Part shown: positions 17,354 through 26,126 of the stretch, piece after piece
Position numbering within the stretch: position 1 is the first letter of the stretch
How the letters are laid out: each line of letters begins with the position of its first letter
NCBI GenBank assembly: GCA_018433975.1
Contig: JAHDQE010000049.1
Coordinates: 1 to 52,097, forward strand
Source of the DNA: Ornatilinea sp.
Lineage (GTDB): Bacteria; Chloroflexota; Anaerolineae; Anaerolineales; Anaerolineaceae
DNA length: 52,097 bases
Direction of reading: 5' to 3'
Translations under genes and position numbers: made by a program
The notes under the pieces: model-generated
What the model saw: the letters and a program-made list of their open reading frames with translations, nothing else
Database searches by the model: none
What the model was told of the DNA's origin: nothing

Positions 17354-18010
17354 ATGAGAGTTTTGTTGGCCGACGACCATGTTCTCTTTCTGGATGGGTT
17401 GCGTAACCTCCTTACCTTGCACGGCGTTCAGGTAGTTGGCACCGCCCGCAATGGTCTGGAGGCGCTGGAGAAAACCCTCCAGCTGCGTCCCGACATTGTC
17501 TTGATGGACATCCGCATGCCGGACTGCGATGGCGTCACTGCGACGCGATTGATCAGGGCCGAGTGGCCGGAATGCAAGATCATCATGCTCACTACTTCCA
17601 CTGAGGAACCCGACTTACTGGAAGCGATCCGCAGCGGCGCAAGCGGTTATCTGCTCAAGTCTCTGGAAACCGGCCCGTTCCTGACATACCTGGACGGCGT
17701 GATGCGCGGCGAGGCAGCTATTTCCCGCGAGCTGTCCAGGGTTCTGCTAAAAACGGTTGCCCGCCAGGAAGAGATAGGCTTGCCCGAGCGGGAAGCCTCA
17801 GAGGAGCTGGTGACTCTGACTGCGCGGCAGCTTGAGATCCTGCATCTGGCTGCACAAGAACTTACCTATAAAGAGATCGCGGAATATCTCTCTGTGAGCG
17901 AGCACACCATCAAGTATCACATGGGCGAGGTTTTACAACGCTTAAACGTCAAAAACCGCCAACAAGCGGTTGCTTATGCTCTCAACAGGGGCATGATCCG
18001 GCGTAATTAG
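17354..18010 (+). CDS. LuxR-type response regulator
   Basis: A 218-residue NarL/FixJ regulator. The receiver has Asp7-Asp8, phosphoacceptor Asp52 in LMDIRMP and Lys in YLLKSLE. The C-terminal helix-turn-helix has LTARQLEILHLAAQ, TYKEIAEYLSVSEHTIKYH and NVKNRQQAVAYAL. The start has AGGAG upstream. It lies 40 nt after its probable partner kinase and is followed by a terminator, so the pair forms one operon. Confidence 0.95.
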   Translation: MRVLLADDHVLFLDGLRNLLTLHGVQVVGTARNGLEALEKTLQLRPDIVLMDIRMPDCDGVTATRLIRAEWPECKIIMLTTSTEEPDLLEAIRSGASGYLLKSLETGPFLTYLDGVMRGEAAISRELSRVLLKTVARQEEIGLPEREASEELVTLTARQLEILHLAAQELTYKEIAEYLSVSEHTIKYHMGEVLQRLNVKNRQQAVAYALNRGMIRRN

Positions 18011-18043
18011 CCAAAACCGGCCTGCCAGCTTTTACACTCCCCC

Positions 18044-18080
18044 AAGTCTAGTCCCCCTCAAGTGGAACTAGACTTTTTTT
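18044..18080 (+). terminator. Terminator after the kinase/regulator pair
   Basis: AAGTCTAGT and ACTAGACTT form a stem around a C-rich loop, followed by a run of seven T, 33 nt after the regulator stop. Confidence 0.9.
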
Positions 18081-18158
18081 ATCCTCTCAGGGAGTAGGAA
18101 ACGGGAAGCGTTTGGCGGATACTGTGCATAGGGTTATTCCACTTCCAGAGAATCGGGC

Positions 18159-18485
18159 GTGCAAATGAAAAGGGTTCTATTGTGCGGTAATTCCTTGTTT
18201 ATCTCCGGGCTGCAAGCCAGCCTGGAGATTGCGCTTGGATTAGGTTTGCAATGGATCGAACCGCAGCCGGACCGTATCCGGGAGCGGATTAAAGCGTGGA
18301 AACCGGAAGTGTTGATCCTCGAAACCGGCCTGTTGAAAGACAAATTTTCCCTGTCGCTGCTGCAAGATTTTCCACAATTGAAATTGATCGGGCTGGATAT
18401 CGAGGAGAATCAGCTGCTGGTAATTTCCGGTTCGGCTTCCAAACAGCCCACAACCGAGGAATTGCTTCACATGATCGAAGCATAA
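18159..18485 (+). CDS. Stand-alone pseudo-receiver protein
   Basis: A protein of about 106-108 residues. The first strand (MKRVLLCGNSLFISGLQASL) and the WKPEVLILETGLL segment align with the receiver fold (compare RPDIVLMDIRMP in the neighbour), but both acidic pocket residues and the phosphoacceptor Asp are missing (Asn10, Glu in LETG). It also lacks the conserved Lys. It therefore cannot be phosphorylated in the usual way and probably acts by binding. The start is GTG at 18159 or the ATG at 18165; neither has a clear ribosome binding site. It ends 37 nt before the secreted repeat protein and is probably co-transcribed with it. Confidence 0.65.
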   Translation: MQMKRVLLCGNSLFISGLQASLEIALGLGLQWIEPQPDRIRERIKAWKPEVLILETGLLKDKFSLSLLQDFPQLKLIGLDIEENQLLVISGSASKQPTTEELLHMIEA

Positions 18486-18522
18486 TCCGAAATCATCGCG
18501 TTGAAATCGAAAGGAGATCAAA

Positions 18523-21500
18523 ATGAAAATCAAATGGGCATTCTCACTACTTCTCACCCTGGTCATTCTGGTGAGTATACCTGGCATCGCTTCAGCCCAG
18601 GACTATCCAACGACGTATATTGACAACGTAACCGTTGATCAGTCTAACAAGGAAGCAACCTTTGAATTTCACAGCGACCCGGCAGGGGCAGAGCTGGTTT
18701 GCGCTATTTACGCGGTACCCCTGACATTTCCACCCCCTACAATCACCTTTGATTGGCAGCCATGCACCAGCCCGCATACCGAAGCCAATCTCCAATATGG
18801 GAGCGGCTATTTTTTCGCCGTAAAGCCGGCAGATGCCCCCGAATCAACGCCCTATCTTGCCCTCCAGCCATTTGCCATTGATTATCCTTATGCGGTTATC
18901 GATACCGGTCCGGAACCAACGATCTATGATACAATTGCGACTTTTGAATTCCACAGCATCCCGGATAATATGCCGATGTTGTGCCGCTTTCAAGGAGAGG
19001 GTTCAACACAAGATTCCTGGTACAGCTGCACCAGCCCGCAGACTTTCACCGGCCTGGTGCCCGGCAGCGTTTACACATTCGATGCAAAAGCCGAGGACCA
19101 ACCCGATCAACAAGTCTTTTCCTGGCCTTTTATGATTAAATGGCCTGAAGTAATGATCGACAGCAGCGCCCCCGATCCAAATAGCACAACGGCCTCTTTT
19201 ACCTTTCTTAGCACTCCCGATAATACGCCGTTAGAATGCGCCATCCAATACGAAGGCGGAGGGGACTTAATCTGGTCGGATTGTACCAGCCCGCAGGTCT
19301 TCACCGACCTCATCGCCGCTCGTCATTATGTTTTCGCCGTAAGAGTGAAAGCTTATCCTGATATTATGGATTTCGAGGATTGGTGGATCATGCCACCCAC
19401 AACGATCATCGACAGCGGGCCGGCTGCCACCATCTACAACATCGAAACGACGATTTCTTTCCACAGCAATCCGGCTGTCCCGGTATATCAATGCGCCCTG
19501 ATCAAAGATGGAGACCTGACTACCAACTTATACGACTGCACCAGCCCCGCAGAAATCACCGGGCTCACTTACAATGACTCCTATCAATTTATAGTAATGG
19601 CCAAGGGTGCCCCACCACTTCCTGAATATTATACCCTCCTCACCTGGACGGTCCAGCTGCCCACTGTGATCATCGACAGCGGCCCGGCAGGCACCACTTA
19701 CAGCTCAGGCGCAACTTTCACTTTCCACAGCGACCCGGCGGGGGTTCCCCTGGAATGCGCGCTGATCAGCCTGGGGAACTCCCCCACGTGGGAAGCATGC
19801 AGCATCTCTGAAACCTACACCAACCTTACCCCTGACCTTCCATATGCCTTTCTGGTAAGGGCAAAAGGAGCCCCGGATGATTCGGTAATCAGACGAGACT
19901 TTACACCAAAAAAACAAACCCAGGCGATCACTTTCGGCCCACTCTCCGGCAAAACTTACGGCGACTCATCGTTCACGATCAGCGCGACAGCCTCATCAGA
20001 GCTTCCGGTCAGCTTCAACGCTGCGGGCCAGTGCACCGTCTCGGGGAATACTGTAACCATCACCGGCGCAGGTTCCTGTGCGATCACCGCCAATCAGGGC
20101 GGTGACGATAGCTGGTCTGCCGCAGCGCCGGTCACTCAATCCTTCGACATTGCCAAAAAGGAAGCCAGTGTCACAGCGAACAACCAGAGCAAGATTTACG
20201 GCGATGCGAATCCGGCCCTAACGGCAACAGTAACGGGACAGGTGACAGGCGATCCCATCCACTACAGCCTGTCAACGACTGTAACCAGTCTTTCAGGTGT
20301 TGGTCCATACCCAATCTCAGTGACCCTCGGCTTGAACCCCAACTACGATATCACTGCAGTCAACGGGAAATTGACAGTCAACCCGAAAGCTGCTTCCGTC
20401 AGAGCGGATGACAAGATTAAAATCTACGGCACAGCTAACCCAGTGTTGACCGCGACCGTGGCCGGGCAAGTTGTGGGGGGCGATCCAATCGTCTACACAC
20501 TATCCACCACCGCAAACACCCTTTCCGGTGTGGGAGACTACCCCATCACGATAATATTAGGCTCTAACCCGAACTACTACGTCACCGGGATCACCGGCAA
20601 GCTGGTCGTCAATCAGAAACCGGTGACGGTTACGGTCGCCGACAAGAGCAAGACCTACGGCGATGACAACCCGGTACTGACGGCTGCTGTAGCGGGAGCC
20701 GTGCCGGATGGCGACGAGGTCCTTTACAGCCTCGCCACAACTGCCGGTAAGTTCTCCAATATTGGGGATTACCCGATCACGGTAGTGCCAGGCGACAATC
20801 CAAATTACAACGTCACCGCCAACGATGGAACGCTAACGATTCATCCAAAGGATGCCACAGTGATGGCTGATGATAAGGGCAAGACCTATGGGGATGAGAA
20901 TCCGGTGTTCACGGCCTCGGTGACAGGCCAGGTTGTGGGCGGTGTTGAAGTCGCCTACACCCTGTCCACCACAGCGGAAAATTGCTCAAAGACCGGCGAA
21001 TACCCAATCACGGTTGTGCCGGGCCACAACCCGAACTACAATGTCACCGCGATTCCGGGCAAGCTGACTGTCAACCAGAAAGATGCAACCGTAACCGCCG
21101 ATGATAAGATCAAGAGCTATGGACAGGACAACCCGGCACTGACGGCGACCGTAAATGGCGAAGTGTGCCAAACAACGGTGCAATATAAACTGGACACAAC
21201 CGCTGTCAAGCTTTCGCCTGTGGGCTATTACCCGATTACCGTAACGCTGGGCGAGAACCCCGATTACAATGCCAGCGCAACCGATGGCACCCTGACAGTC
21301 GAACGGGCGAACCTGACCGTCACGCCATCGGACGGTGAGGTTGAGTACAGCGATCCCGGTCCTGATGATTTCACCTTTACCTATGCGGGCTGGATTGAAG
21401 GCGAGGGACCGGTCGAACCGTACCTGACCACCGCACCGGAATGCTCAACCACCTGGACGCCCGGCAGCCCGGCAGGCACCTATCCCATCACCTGTTCCGG

Positions 21501-22449
21501 CGGTGCGGCCCCCAACTATGAGTTTATTTATAAGGAAGGCACTTTCACCGTAACCAGGGAAAACGCTGCGATCACTTATACCGGCGACACGCAAGCTACG
21601 ACCGCCAAAGCCGGCGCAAAGGCCACGATCCGGTTTGCGGCCCTGGTGGAGGAAGAGCAGGATGACTGGCTGGGAGAAACGCTGGGAGAGCAGCTCGTCC
21701 GGTTCGACGTCTTCAGTTTTGGCGATACAACCGACAGCACGCCTCTGGCTTTCTGCACCGCCCCCGTTGTAGATATCGTCAACGGCCATGGAAACAGCAG
21801 CTGTGAGCTGGACCTGCCCGCTGCGGATCCGTATCAGGTGAGGATCAGCCTGGTGAACAATGATTACTACACGGCCGAATACGAAAGCATCGTTGTCCTG
21901 GTCAATGATCCAGGAACGGGCATGGCTGCCGGCGGCGGTTGGCTGATCGATCCCGACACCGGAACCCGGGCTAACTTTGGACTTTCTACCAGATTCCTGA
22001 AGAATGGCAGAGTTCAGGGGAACAGCATGTTCGTCTACCGGGTCACCACGGACCTGAGCACGATCCTGCCGGAAGCACCGGCCGGTGTGCGTGATTACAA
22101 CTGGATCATCAAGAGCAACGCGATGCAAGGTTTGAATATCTACGATTGCCCGGAAGGTGAGAAGGCCGGCTGCAAGGCCACTATTACCGGTAAGAACAAT
22201 ATCCAGGCTGTTGACCGGTTGACCGGCGTGATGTACAGCCTGGGGGGGAACTACCAGTTCCAGGTGGATGTCAGCGACAACCGCGAGCCAGGCTTACCCG
22301 CGAGCGCAATCCCCGACCAGTTCGCAATCCGGGTCTGGAGCACGAGCAGCGGCACTTACCATATGCTTGGACAAACCTACGATGCGAATGGGATGTTATT
22401 GGCGCCATTGGACATTTCCGGCGGGAACATTCAGGTAAAAGATAAGTAA
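18523..22449 (+). CDS. Large secreted repeat protein with MBG domains (adhesin-like)
   Basis: A 1308-residue exported protein. The signal peptide spans 1-25, with cleavage after ASA. Residues 27-470 form five FN3-like repeats of about 85 residues, each with an IDSGP.. opening, a FHS.P motif and two conserved Cys, the second usually in CTSP. A short Ig-like module follows (YGDSSFTISATAS). From about 546 to 920 come five MBG-type repeats of about 76 residues (KTYGDxNPxLTA ... GxYPITVxxGxNPNYxVT ... GxLTV), plus a divergent sixth to about 1010. The C-terminal domain has AGGGWLIDP and resembles post-COAP-type C-terminal regions. No LPXTG or membrane anchor is seen. AAGGAG lies 7 nt upstream. It may act in adhesion or as a surface layer. 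Confidence 0.88.
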   Translation: MKIKWAFSLLLTLVILVSIPGIASAQDYPTTYIDNVTVDQSNKEATFEFHSDPAGAELVCAIYAVPLTFPPPTITFDWQPCTSPHTEANLQYGSGYFFAVKPADAPESTPYLALQPFAIDYPYAVIDTGPEPTIYDTIATFEFHSIPDNMPMLCRFQGEGSTQDSWYSCTSPQTFTGLVPGSVYTFDAKAEDQPDQQVFSWPFMIKWPEVMIDSSAPDPNSTTASFTFLSTPDNTPLECAIQYEGGGDLIWSDCTSPQVFTDLIAARHYVFAVRVKAYPDIMDFEDWWIMPPTTIIDSGPAATIYNIETTISFHSNPAVPVYQCALIKDGDLTTNLYDCTSPAEITGLTYNDSYQFIVMAKGAPPLPEYYTLLTWTVQLPTVIIDSGPAGTTYSSGATFTFHSDPAGVPLECALISLGNSPTWEACSISETYTNLTPDLPYAFLVRAKGAPDDSVIRRDFTPKKQTQAITFGPLSGKTYGDSSFTISATASSELPVSFNAAGQCTVSGNTVTITGAGSCAITANQGGDDSWSAAAPVTQSFDIAKKEASVTANNQSKIYGDANPALTATVTGQVTGDPIHYSLSTTVTSLSGVGPYPISVTLGLNPNYDITAVNGKLTVNPKAASVRADDKIKIYGTANPVLTATVAGQVVGGDPIVYTLSTTANTLSGVGDYPITIILGSNPNYYVTGITGKLVVNQKPVTVTVADKSKTYGDDNPVLTAAVAGAVPDGDEVLYSLATTAGKFSNIGDYPITVVPGDNPNYNVTANDGTLTIHPKDATVMADDKGKTYGDENPVFTASVTGQVVGGVEVAYTLSTTAENCSKTGEYPITVVPGHNPNYNVTAIPGKLTVNQKDATVTADDKIKSYGQDNPALTATVNGEVCQTTVQYKLDTTAVKLSPVGYYPITVTLGENPDYNASATDGTLTVERANLTVTPSDGEVEYSDPGPDDFTFTYAGWIEGEGPVEPYLTTAPECSTTWTPGSPAGTYPITCSGGAAPNYEFIYKEGTFTVTRENAAITYTGDTQATTAKAGAKATIRFAALVEEEQDDWLGETLGEQLVRFDVFSFGDTTDSTPLAFCTAPVVDIVNGHGNSSCELDLPAADPYQVRISLVNNDYYTAEYESIVVLVNDPGTGMAAGGGWLIDPDTGTRANFGLSTRFLKNGRVQGNSMFVYRVTTDLSTILPEAPAGVRDYNWIIKSNAMQGLNIYDCPEGEKAGCKATITGKNNIQAVDRLTGVMYSLGGNYQFQVDVSDNREPGLPASAIPDQFAIRVWSTSSGTYHMLGQTYDANGMLLAPLDISGGNIQVKDK

Positions 22450-22497
22450 CATTTCCACGATATCGAGCGGCGAGAAGATCGTCTGTCTCAAAACAAA

Positions 22498-22527
22498 GAC
22501 AGCCCGCCATTCCATCGGCGGGCTGTC
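22498..22527. terminator. Bidirectional terminator between convergent genes
   Basis: GACAGCCCGCC pairs with GGCGGGCTGTC. T-rich sequence follows mainly on the minus strand. It lies 48 nt after the secreted-protein stop and 112 nt after the methyltransferase stop. Confidence 0.8.
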
Positions 22528-22639
22528 GGCCTGAAAACAACCCAAAAGCGGAAACTACGCGAACTGAATACCTGTTTGTTTTGAGGTGTGGAGCGTGAGT
22601 CGGTGTGCAGGCAGTTGCCAAGCAGCAATCAGATGCCGC

Positions 22640-23365
22640 TTACCAGATACCGGGGATGAGTCGGCAGGGTACTTTCCGAACATAGTCCTGGTAGCCCGGC
22701 AGTTCAGCCTGAAGCATGGCATCCTCCAGAGACGTTCTGATGATCATCAGAACCATCGCAATGATTCCGGGAACCAACGCCCACCACGAGCCCAACAGGA
22801 AGGGAACGCTGACGGACTGGAGGATAAATCCCACGTACCCTGGGTGCCGCACAAACCGGTAAGGCCCGGTGCTGCATACCGTATGGCCGCGATCACTCTG
22901 AATGCCGACCGCCGTTGAGAAATACGCATTGGCGATCATGGCCCACGCAGAGAACCCCAATCCAACTACAAGCAAAACGGCTCCCGCAATATGCCACGCT
23001 ATGTTGAGGTCCCGGCTCCAATCAAAGCGCACATCCAGCCCGGCCACCAGGGGAAGCACAAAGTAGATCGCCGCGCCCCACAGACTGCCCACGACCTTGT
23101 CCCAGCCCTTCGTCTCCTGGGGTTGCCCCCGCTCCGCGATGGTTTCGACACTGGTGCGGAGCATGATGGAAGCATTGATTAAAACGCTCACCAGACAGAT
23201 CCCCAGGTAAACCCAAGCCCATAACCAGTTGAGCCGGCCTGCCCCCAGAAAGAGAATAGCAGCAATCATGATCAGAAAGACTGCGATGGTTACAGCTCGT
23301 TTGAGGATACCTGCTGTAATATTTGGATGGTTTTCAGGTGATGAGATATCCAATTTTGTACTCAT
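22640..23365 (-). CDS. Isoprenylcysteine carboxyl methyltransferase-like membrane protein
   Basis: A 241-residue protein with about five to six membrane segments. The C-terminal catalytic signature reads GPYRFVRHPGYVGF, followed by an acidic segment (SLEDAML), LPGYQDYVRKV and RLIPGIW, the ICMT/PEMT-type pattern that binds S-adenosylmethionine. Bacterial members methylate unknown carboxyl or lipid substrates. The start at 23365 has GGGAGG at 5-6 nt; the ATG four codons earlier overlaps that site. Confidence 0.9.
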   Translation of the reverse strand: MSTKLDISSPENHPNITAGILKRAVTIAVFLIMIAAILFLGAGRLNWLWAWVYLGICLVSVLINASIMLRTSVETIAERGQPQETKGWDKVVGSLWGAAIYFVLPLVAGLDVRFDWSRDLNIAWHIAGAVLLVVGLGFSAWAMIANAYFSTAVGIQSDRGHTVCSTGPYRFVRHPGYVGFILQSVSVPFLLGSWWALVPGIIAMVLMIIRTSLEDAMLQAELPGYQDYVRKVPCRLIPGIW

Positions 23366-23453
23366 ACAACCTCCCATTTAAATTCAGGACAGCCAACAGC
23401 CGGAACCCGAACTGACTGGGGCAATTTCTATGCACAAAAGTCGAAAGGAACTT

Positions 23454-24962
23454 TTATCTGGACGCGATCACTTCGACTTCGCGCCACCCCACCCAGGAGG
23501 GACTGCTTTGCGTCGTGACCCGAATATAACGAATAGCTTCCAGTGGATCAGCGATAGGCACACTGAGCAGGTCCATGTCAGCCGTTGTGCCTGCAAATGT
23601 ATACACAAGGACATAAGCATCACCGGTTTCCGGTCCCCGGACAAAGACCTCGTGTCTGGTTTCTCCTGCCGGAGACTGCGTGACCAGCAAATTGATTTCC
23701 GCGATGGCCTGGGGGCTTCCCAGGTCGATCTCAATCCACTGTGGAGCAAAGTCGCCACTTCCCCACCAGGTATCGAAGTTGCCATCGACCGCCATCCGCA
23801 CCTCAAACCCGGGCATGTCGCGCGAGGCTTTCACGCTCTTGCCAAATGCCAGGTTGGCACCGGGGCCTTCGGTACGGAAGCCCAGCGCCGAGGGATTGTT
23901 AAAATACGTGTTGACAAACCAGGTAAAGGTGTAGGGATCCGTCTCGGGAAGGGTAAGGTCCGGGTGATCATGCCAGGATTGAAAAACCACATGGTCTGGT
24001 TGGCCACCGGCGGCCATTTCGTAAGCTTTGACCCTTTCGCCTGCGTTCGAAAGCCAGACCTCGTCGCTGCGATCGTTCCAGCCGCCAAAGTAGATGATCC
24101 CAAATTCGATCCCTCTCGTTCTCAGGAAGGTTTCGATCTCTTTCGTGCCCTGCGGCCAGTCCGGCTGCGAATAGTTCAGGTCCATGTGGAGGAACCCCAG
24201 ATCTTCCCCCACGATGTCTTTGTAGGCATTAACCCATTGAGCGATCTCGTCAACGTCGTGCCCGACGGTCTCGATATCACCGAAGACCACTTCCGGGAAG
24301 ACACCTCTGATCGCTGTGATAAAACGGGCTGCATTCCGGGCGACCTCTTCGGCCGACCAGTGGCAGGCGTTTGAGCTGGTGTCCAGTACTCCGGCATCGT
24401 ACGGGTGATCAAAAGCCACAAAGCGGACCGTCCCTCCGGCGTTTTGGATTCGCCGCGCGATGAGCAGGCCTTCTTCAACCCCGGCGAAACCCTCGATGCC
24501 GCTGCCGCAGGCTTCCGTCGGCGTAAGGGGACCTGCTTCAAAAGCAATCGCCACACCTCGCCGGTTCAAATCGGACACCACCTGGCGCAGTTCGGCATCC
24601 GTTGCGTGATAGGCCACCCACTCACCATACAGTTTAAACACCTGAACGCGGCCGGCCGCTTCTTCCCACGGCGCGTTCTCAGCGAAGAGACTCATGAAGT
24701 CTGTTGAACCAGTGAACGGACGGCCGGAATGAGTAGGCAACGGCGGGAGCGGGGCGAACCACACCAGAGGGCGCGGGGACAGGTCTGGGGTGGCATAGGG
24801 CGTGGCCGTTGAAGTAGCTGTTGATGTTGCAGTCCAGGTTGCAGAGGGTAAGGGAGTAGGAGTCCAGGGTGTGGTGGGCGCGGCAGCAGCCTCTTCGATA
24901 GCGGGGCTGCATCCGGTCAGGCACATGGTGAGGAGAAGGGTAAAGGAGACTATGCGGTTCAT
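23454..24962 (-). CDS. Lipoprotein with TIM-barrel-like domain and F5/8 type C domain
   Basis: A 502-residue lipoprotein. The signal peptide ends in the lipobox LTGC (Cys18), followed by a Thr/Ser/Pro/Ala-rich linker to about 60. Residues 70-370 look like a (beta/alpha)-barrel hydrolase-like domain with acidic stretches FGDIETVGHDVDE, LGFLHMDLNYSQ and FQSWHDHPD, but I cannot name the family. Residues 375-502 form a discoidin-like carbohydrate-binding domain (NLAFGKSVKAS, AVDGNFDTWWGSGDF, WIEIDLGSPQAIAEI). It probably binds and perhaps cleaves a glycan at the cell surface. GAGGAGG lies 4 nt upstream of the ATG. Confidence 0.82.
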   Translation of the reverse strand: MNRIVSFTLLLTMCLTGCSPAIEEAAAAPTTPWTPTPLPSATWTATSTATSTATPYATPDLSPRPLVWFAPLPPLPTHSGRPFTGSTDFMSLFAENAPWEEAAGRVQVFKLYGEWVAYHATDAELRQVVSDLNRRGVAIAFEAGPLTPTEACGSGIEGFAGVEEGLLIARRIQNAGGTVRFVAFDHPYDAGVLDTSSNACHWSAEEVARNAARFITAIRGVFPEVVFGDIETVGHDVDEIAQWVNAYKDIVGEDLGFLHMDLNYSQPDWPQGTKEIETFLRTRGIEFGIIYFGGWNDRSDEVWLSNAGERVKAYEMAAGGQPDHVVFQSWHDHPDLTLPETDPYTFTWFVNTYFNNPSALGFRTEGPGANLAFGKSVKASRDMPGFEVRMAVDGNFDTWWGSGDFAPQWIEIDLGSPQAIAEINLLVTQSPAGETRHEVFVRGPETGDAYVLVYTFAGTTADMDLLSVPIADPLEAIRYIRVTTQSSPSWVGWREVEVIASR

Positions 24963-25002
24963 TTTGTCCTCCTCTTGAGCTTTTCCTTATCGGGCTGCCC
25001 AA

Positions 25003-25033
25003 CAATCGATACGGAAAAATGCAGTATCGATTG
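25003..25033. promoter_or_regulatory. Inverted repeat in the leader of the discoidin lipoprotein gene
   Basis: CAATCGATAC and GTATCGATTG form a perfect 10-bp inverted repeat with an 11-nt loop, between the promoter (25071-25099) and the start codon. A smaller repeat, ATTGAT..ATCAAT, follows at 25041-25058. It could be an RNA leader hairpin or an operator. Confidence 0.45.
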
Positions 25034-25070
25034 CTAAAAGATTGATTTGTCGATCAATCCCGTTGATTTG

Positions 25071-25099
25071 ATTATATTCATTTGATCCATCCACTACAA
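25071..25099 (-). promoter_or_regulatory. Sigma70-type promoter of the discoidin lipoprotein gene
   Basis: TTGTAG (25094-25099) and a perfect TATAAT (25071-25076) are 17 nt apart on the minus strand. The sequence just downstream, near 25053-25070, is almost identical to that below the promoter at 26014 (TCAATCCCGTTGA). Confidence 0.7.
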
Positions 25100-25146
25100 T
25101 CATCAGAAAGAAAAGGAAAAATGGGGAAGCGATCTAAAAATTCCGG

Positions 25147-25217
25147 ATCAGACTTAAAATACTCTCGAGCAAAGTCTGATGCCGTTAACAACAAAGCGCC
25201 CTCCCAATGAAAGGGCG
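25147..25217. repeat. Hairpin repeat copy 3 plus an adjacent hairpin
   Basis: ATCAGACTT and AAGTCTGAT form a perfect 9-bp stem (25147-25180). Next to it is a dispersed-repeat hairpin, GCGCCCTCCCAATGAAAGGGCG (25196-25217), followed by the family tail TTCTTCTCAATC. Both lie downstream of the lipoprotein at 25329 and could terminate it. Confidence 0.6.
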
Positions 25218-25328
25218 ATTCACTTTCTTCTCAATCTCTGGCGCGGCGGGTTGGTATGCCACTAATGCCGGGTGAACCCCTTGACCGGTAGACCGGTCTT
25301 ACCGCCCCTCACCACAGGTCGATCATTT

Positions 25329-25865
25329 CTACTCGATCGGGCATACCGCTTCCACCGGGATGGCAATACGCTCGAAAAATTTTTCGTCCTGTTTCTCATC
25401 CGCGCATTCCGGCAGATCCAATACCCCGGCAACCTTTTCCGGGATTGACATCAGCGGGCCGTCCGCGTCCGGATCGTCATAGATATAAACACTGCCGGTC
25501 CAACTTCCCTCCTGACCCGGCTTGATGGGAATATTCCCCATCCAGTGAAATTTCTCGGTGTGTGCGTAGCCGTCCTGATCGTGCTGGTAGAAATAAACCC
25601 GGACACCGGTATCTTCCTGATTGTTCTTGATGGTATAGGAATATTCGCAGTACCGCGTGCCGTATTGATTCGTTCCCTGGCTGGTAATCGTGCCGATGAT
25701 TGCGAGGGAAGAAGTGCCGTCGCACGCGACCCGATCGAGGTCCTGGAACTCATCCTCGGCGGCAACCCAGGGGTTTTTTGCTCCGGGCATCGAGAGGCAG
25801 CTCACAGACAGGATCAGAAGGATCAAAAGAAGAGGAAGAATCTGGCGATACGATCGTTTTGACAT
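25329..25865 (-). CDS. Small lipoprotein, unknown
   Basis: A 178-residue lipoprotein. The signal peptide (about 1-22) ends in the lipobox LSVSC. The mature part has six Cys outside the lipobox or fewer (for example VACDG, RYCEYSY, ECADE, AVCPIE), suggesting disulphides. It reads as a single beta-rich domain (SYTIKNNQ, VRVYFYQHDQ, GSWTGSVYIYDD). I do not recognise a family. AAGGAG lies 7-8 nt upstream, immediately after an attC-like GTTGGAT core. Confidence 0.75.
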   Translation of the reverse strand: MSKRSYRQILPLLLILLILSVSCLSMPGAKNPWVAAEDEFQDLDRVACDGTSSLAIIGTITSQGTNQYGTRYCEYSYTIKNNQEDTGVRVYFYQHDQDGYAHTEKFHWMGNIPIKPGQEGSWTGSVYIYDDPDADGPLMSIPEKVAGVLDLPECADEKQDEKFFERIAIPVEAVCPIE

Positions 25866-25877
25866 GGTTCACTCCTT

Positions 25878-25936
25878 ATCCAACATCGCGTTGGCACATC
25901 CACTTTTTCCGGGTGCTTGGGGTGCAGCAGTTGGCT
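25878..25936 (-). repeat. Weak attC-like site upstream of the small lipoprotein gene
   Basis: On the minus strand a perfect core GTTGGAT (25884-25878) lies 13 nt before the lipoprotein start. A partner, AGCCAAC, is at 25936-25930, giving a 59-nt imperfect inverted repeat with a GCACCC/GGATGTGC-like inner pair. The fold is poor, so this may be chance or a relic. Confidence 0.25.
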
Positions 25937-26013
25937 GCCCGATGAGTTCAATCCAAAAAACTTCCCGTAAATATGCCAATAAATGGAGGAGTTACTTCAA
26001 TCCCGTTGAATTG

Positions 26014-26042
26014 ATTATAGCGATTTAACCACGTTGGTTCAA
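26014..26042 (-). promoter_or_regulatory. Sigma70-type promoter of the small lipoprotein gene
   Basis: TTGAAC (26037-26042) and a perfect TATAAT (26014-26019) are 17 nt apart on the minus strand, 150 nt upstream of the start codon. The -35 hexamer is the same as in the promoter at 40598. Confidence 0.7.
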
Positions 26043-26126
26043 TTTCCGAAAAGGAAAGCCGGAATGGATGAAAGGATGAACACCCCCGGATGCCATACTT
26101 CTCCATTCCTTTTTTATCTACCCTAC

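Noticed and set aside
18600..21310. Regular repeats that might be a CRISPR array or tandem DNA repeat
   Set aside because: The periodicity is protein-level (about 76 and 85 codons) in one long open frame; DNA copies differ widely and there are no short identical repeats with spacers.
24963..25003. GTTGGGC before the discoidin lipoprotein start as another attC core
   Set aside because: It matches the core motif, but I find no partner core or stem in range; seven-base matches are expected by chance.
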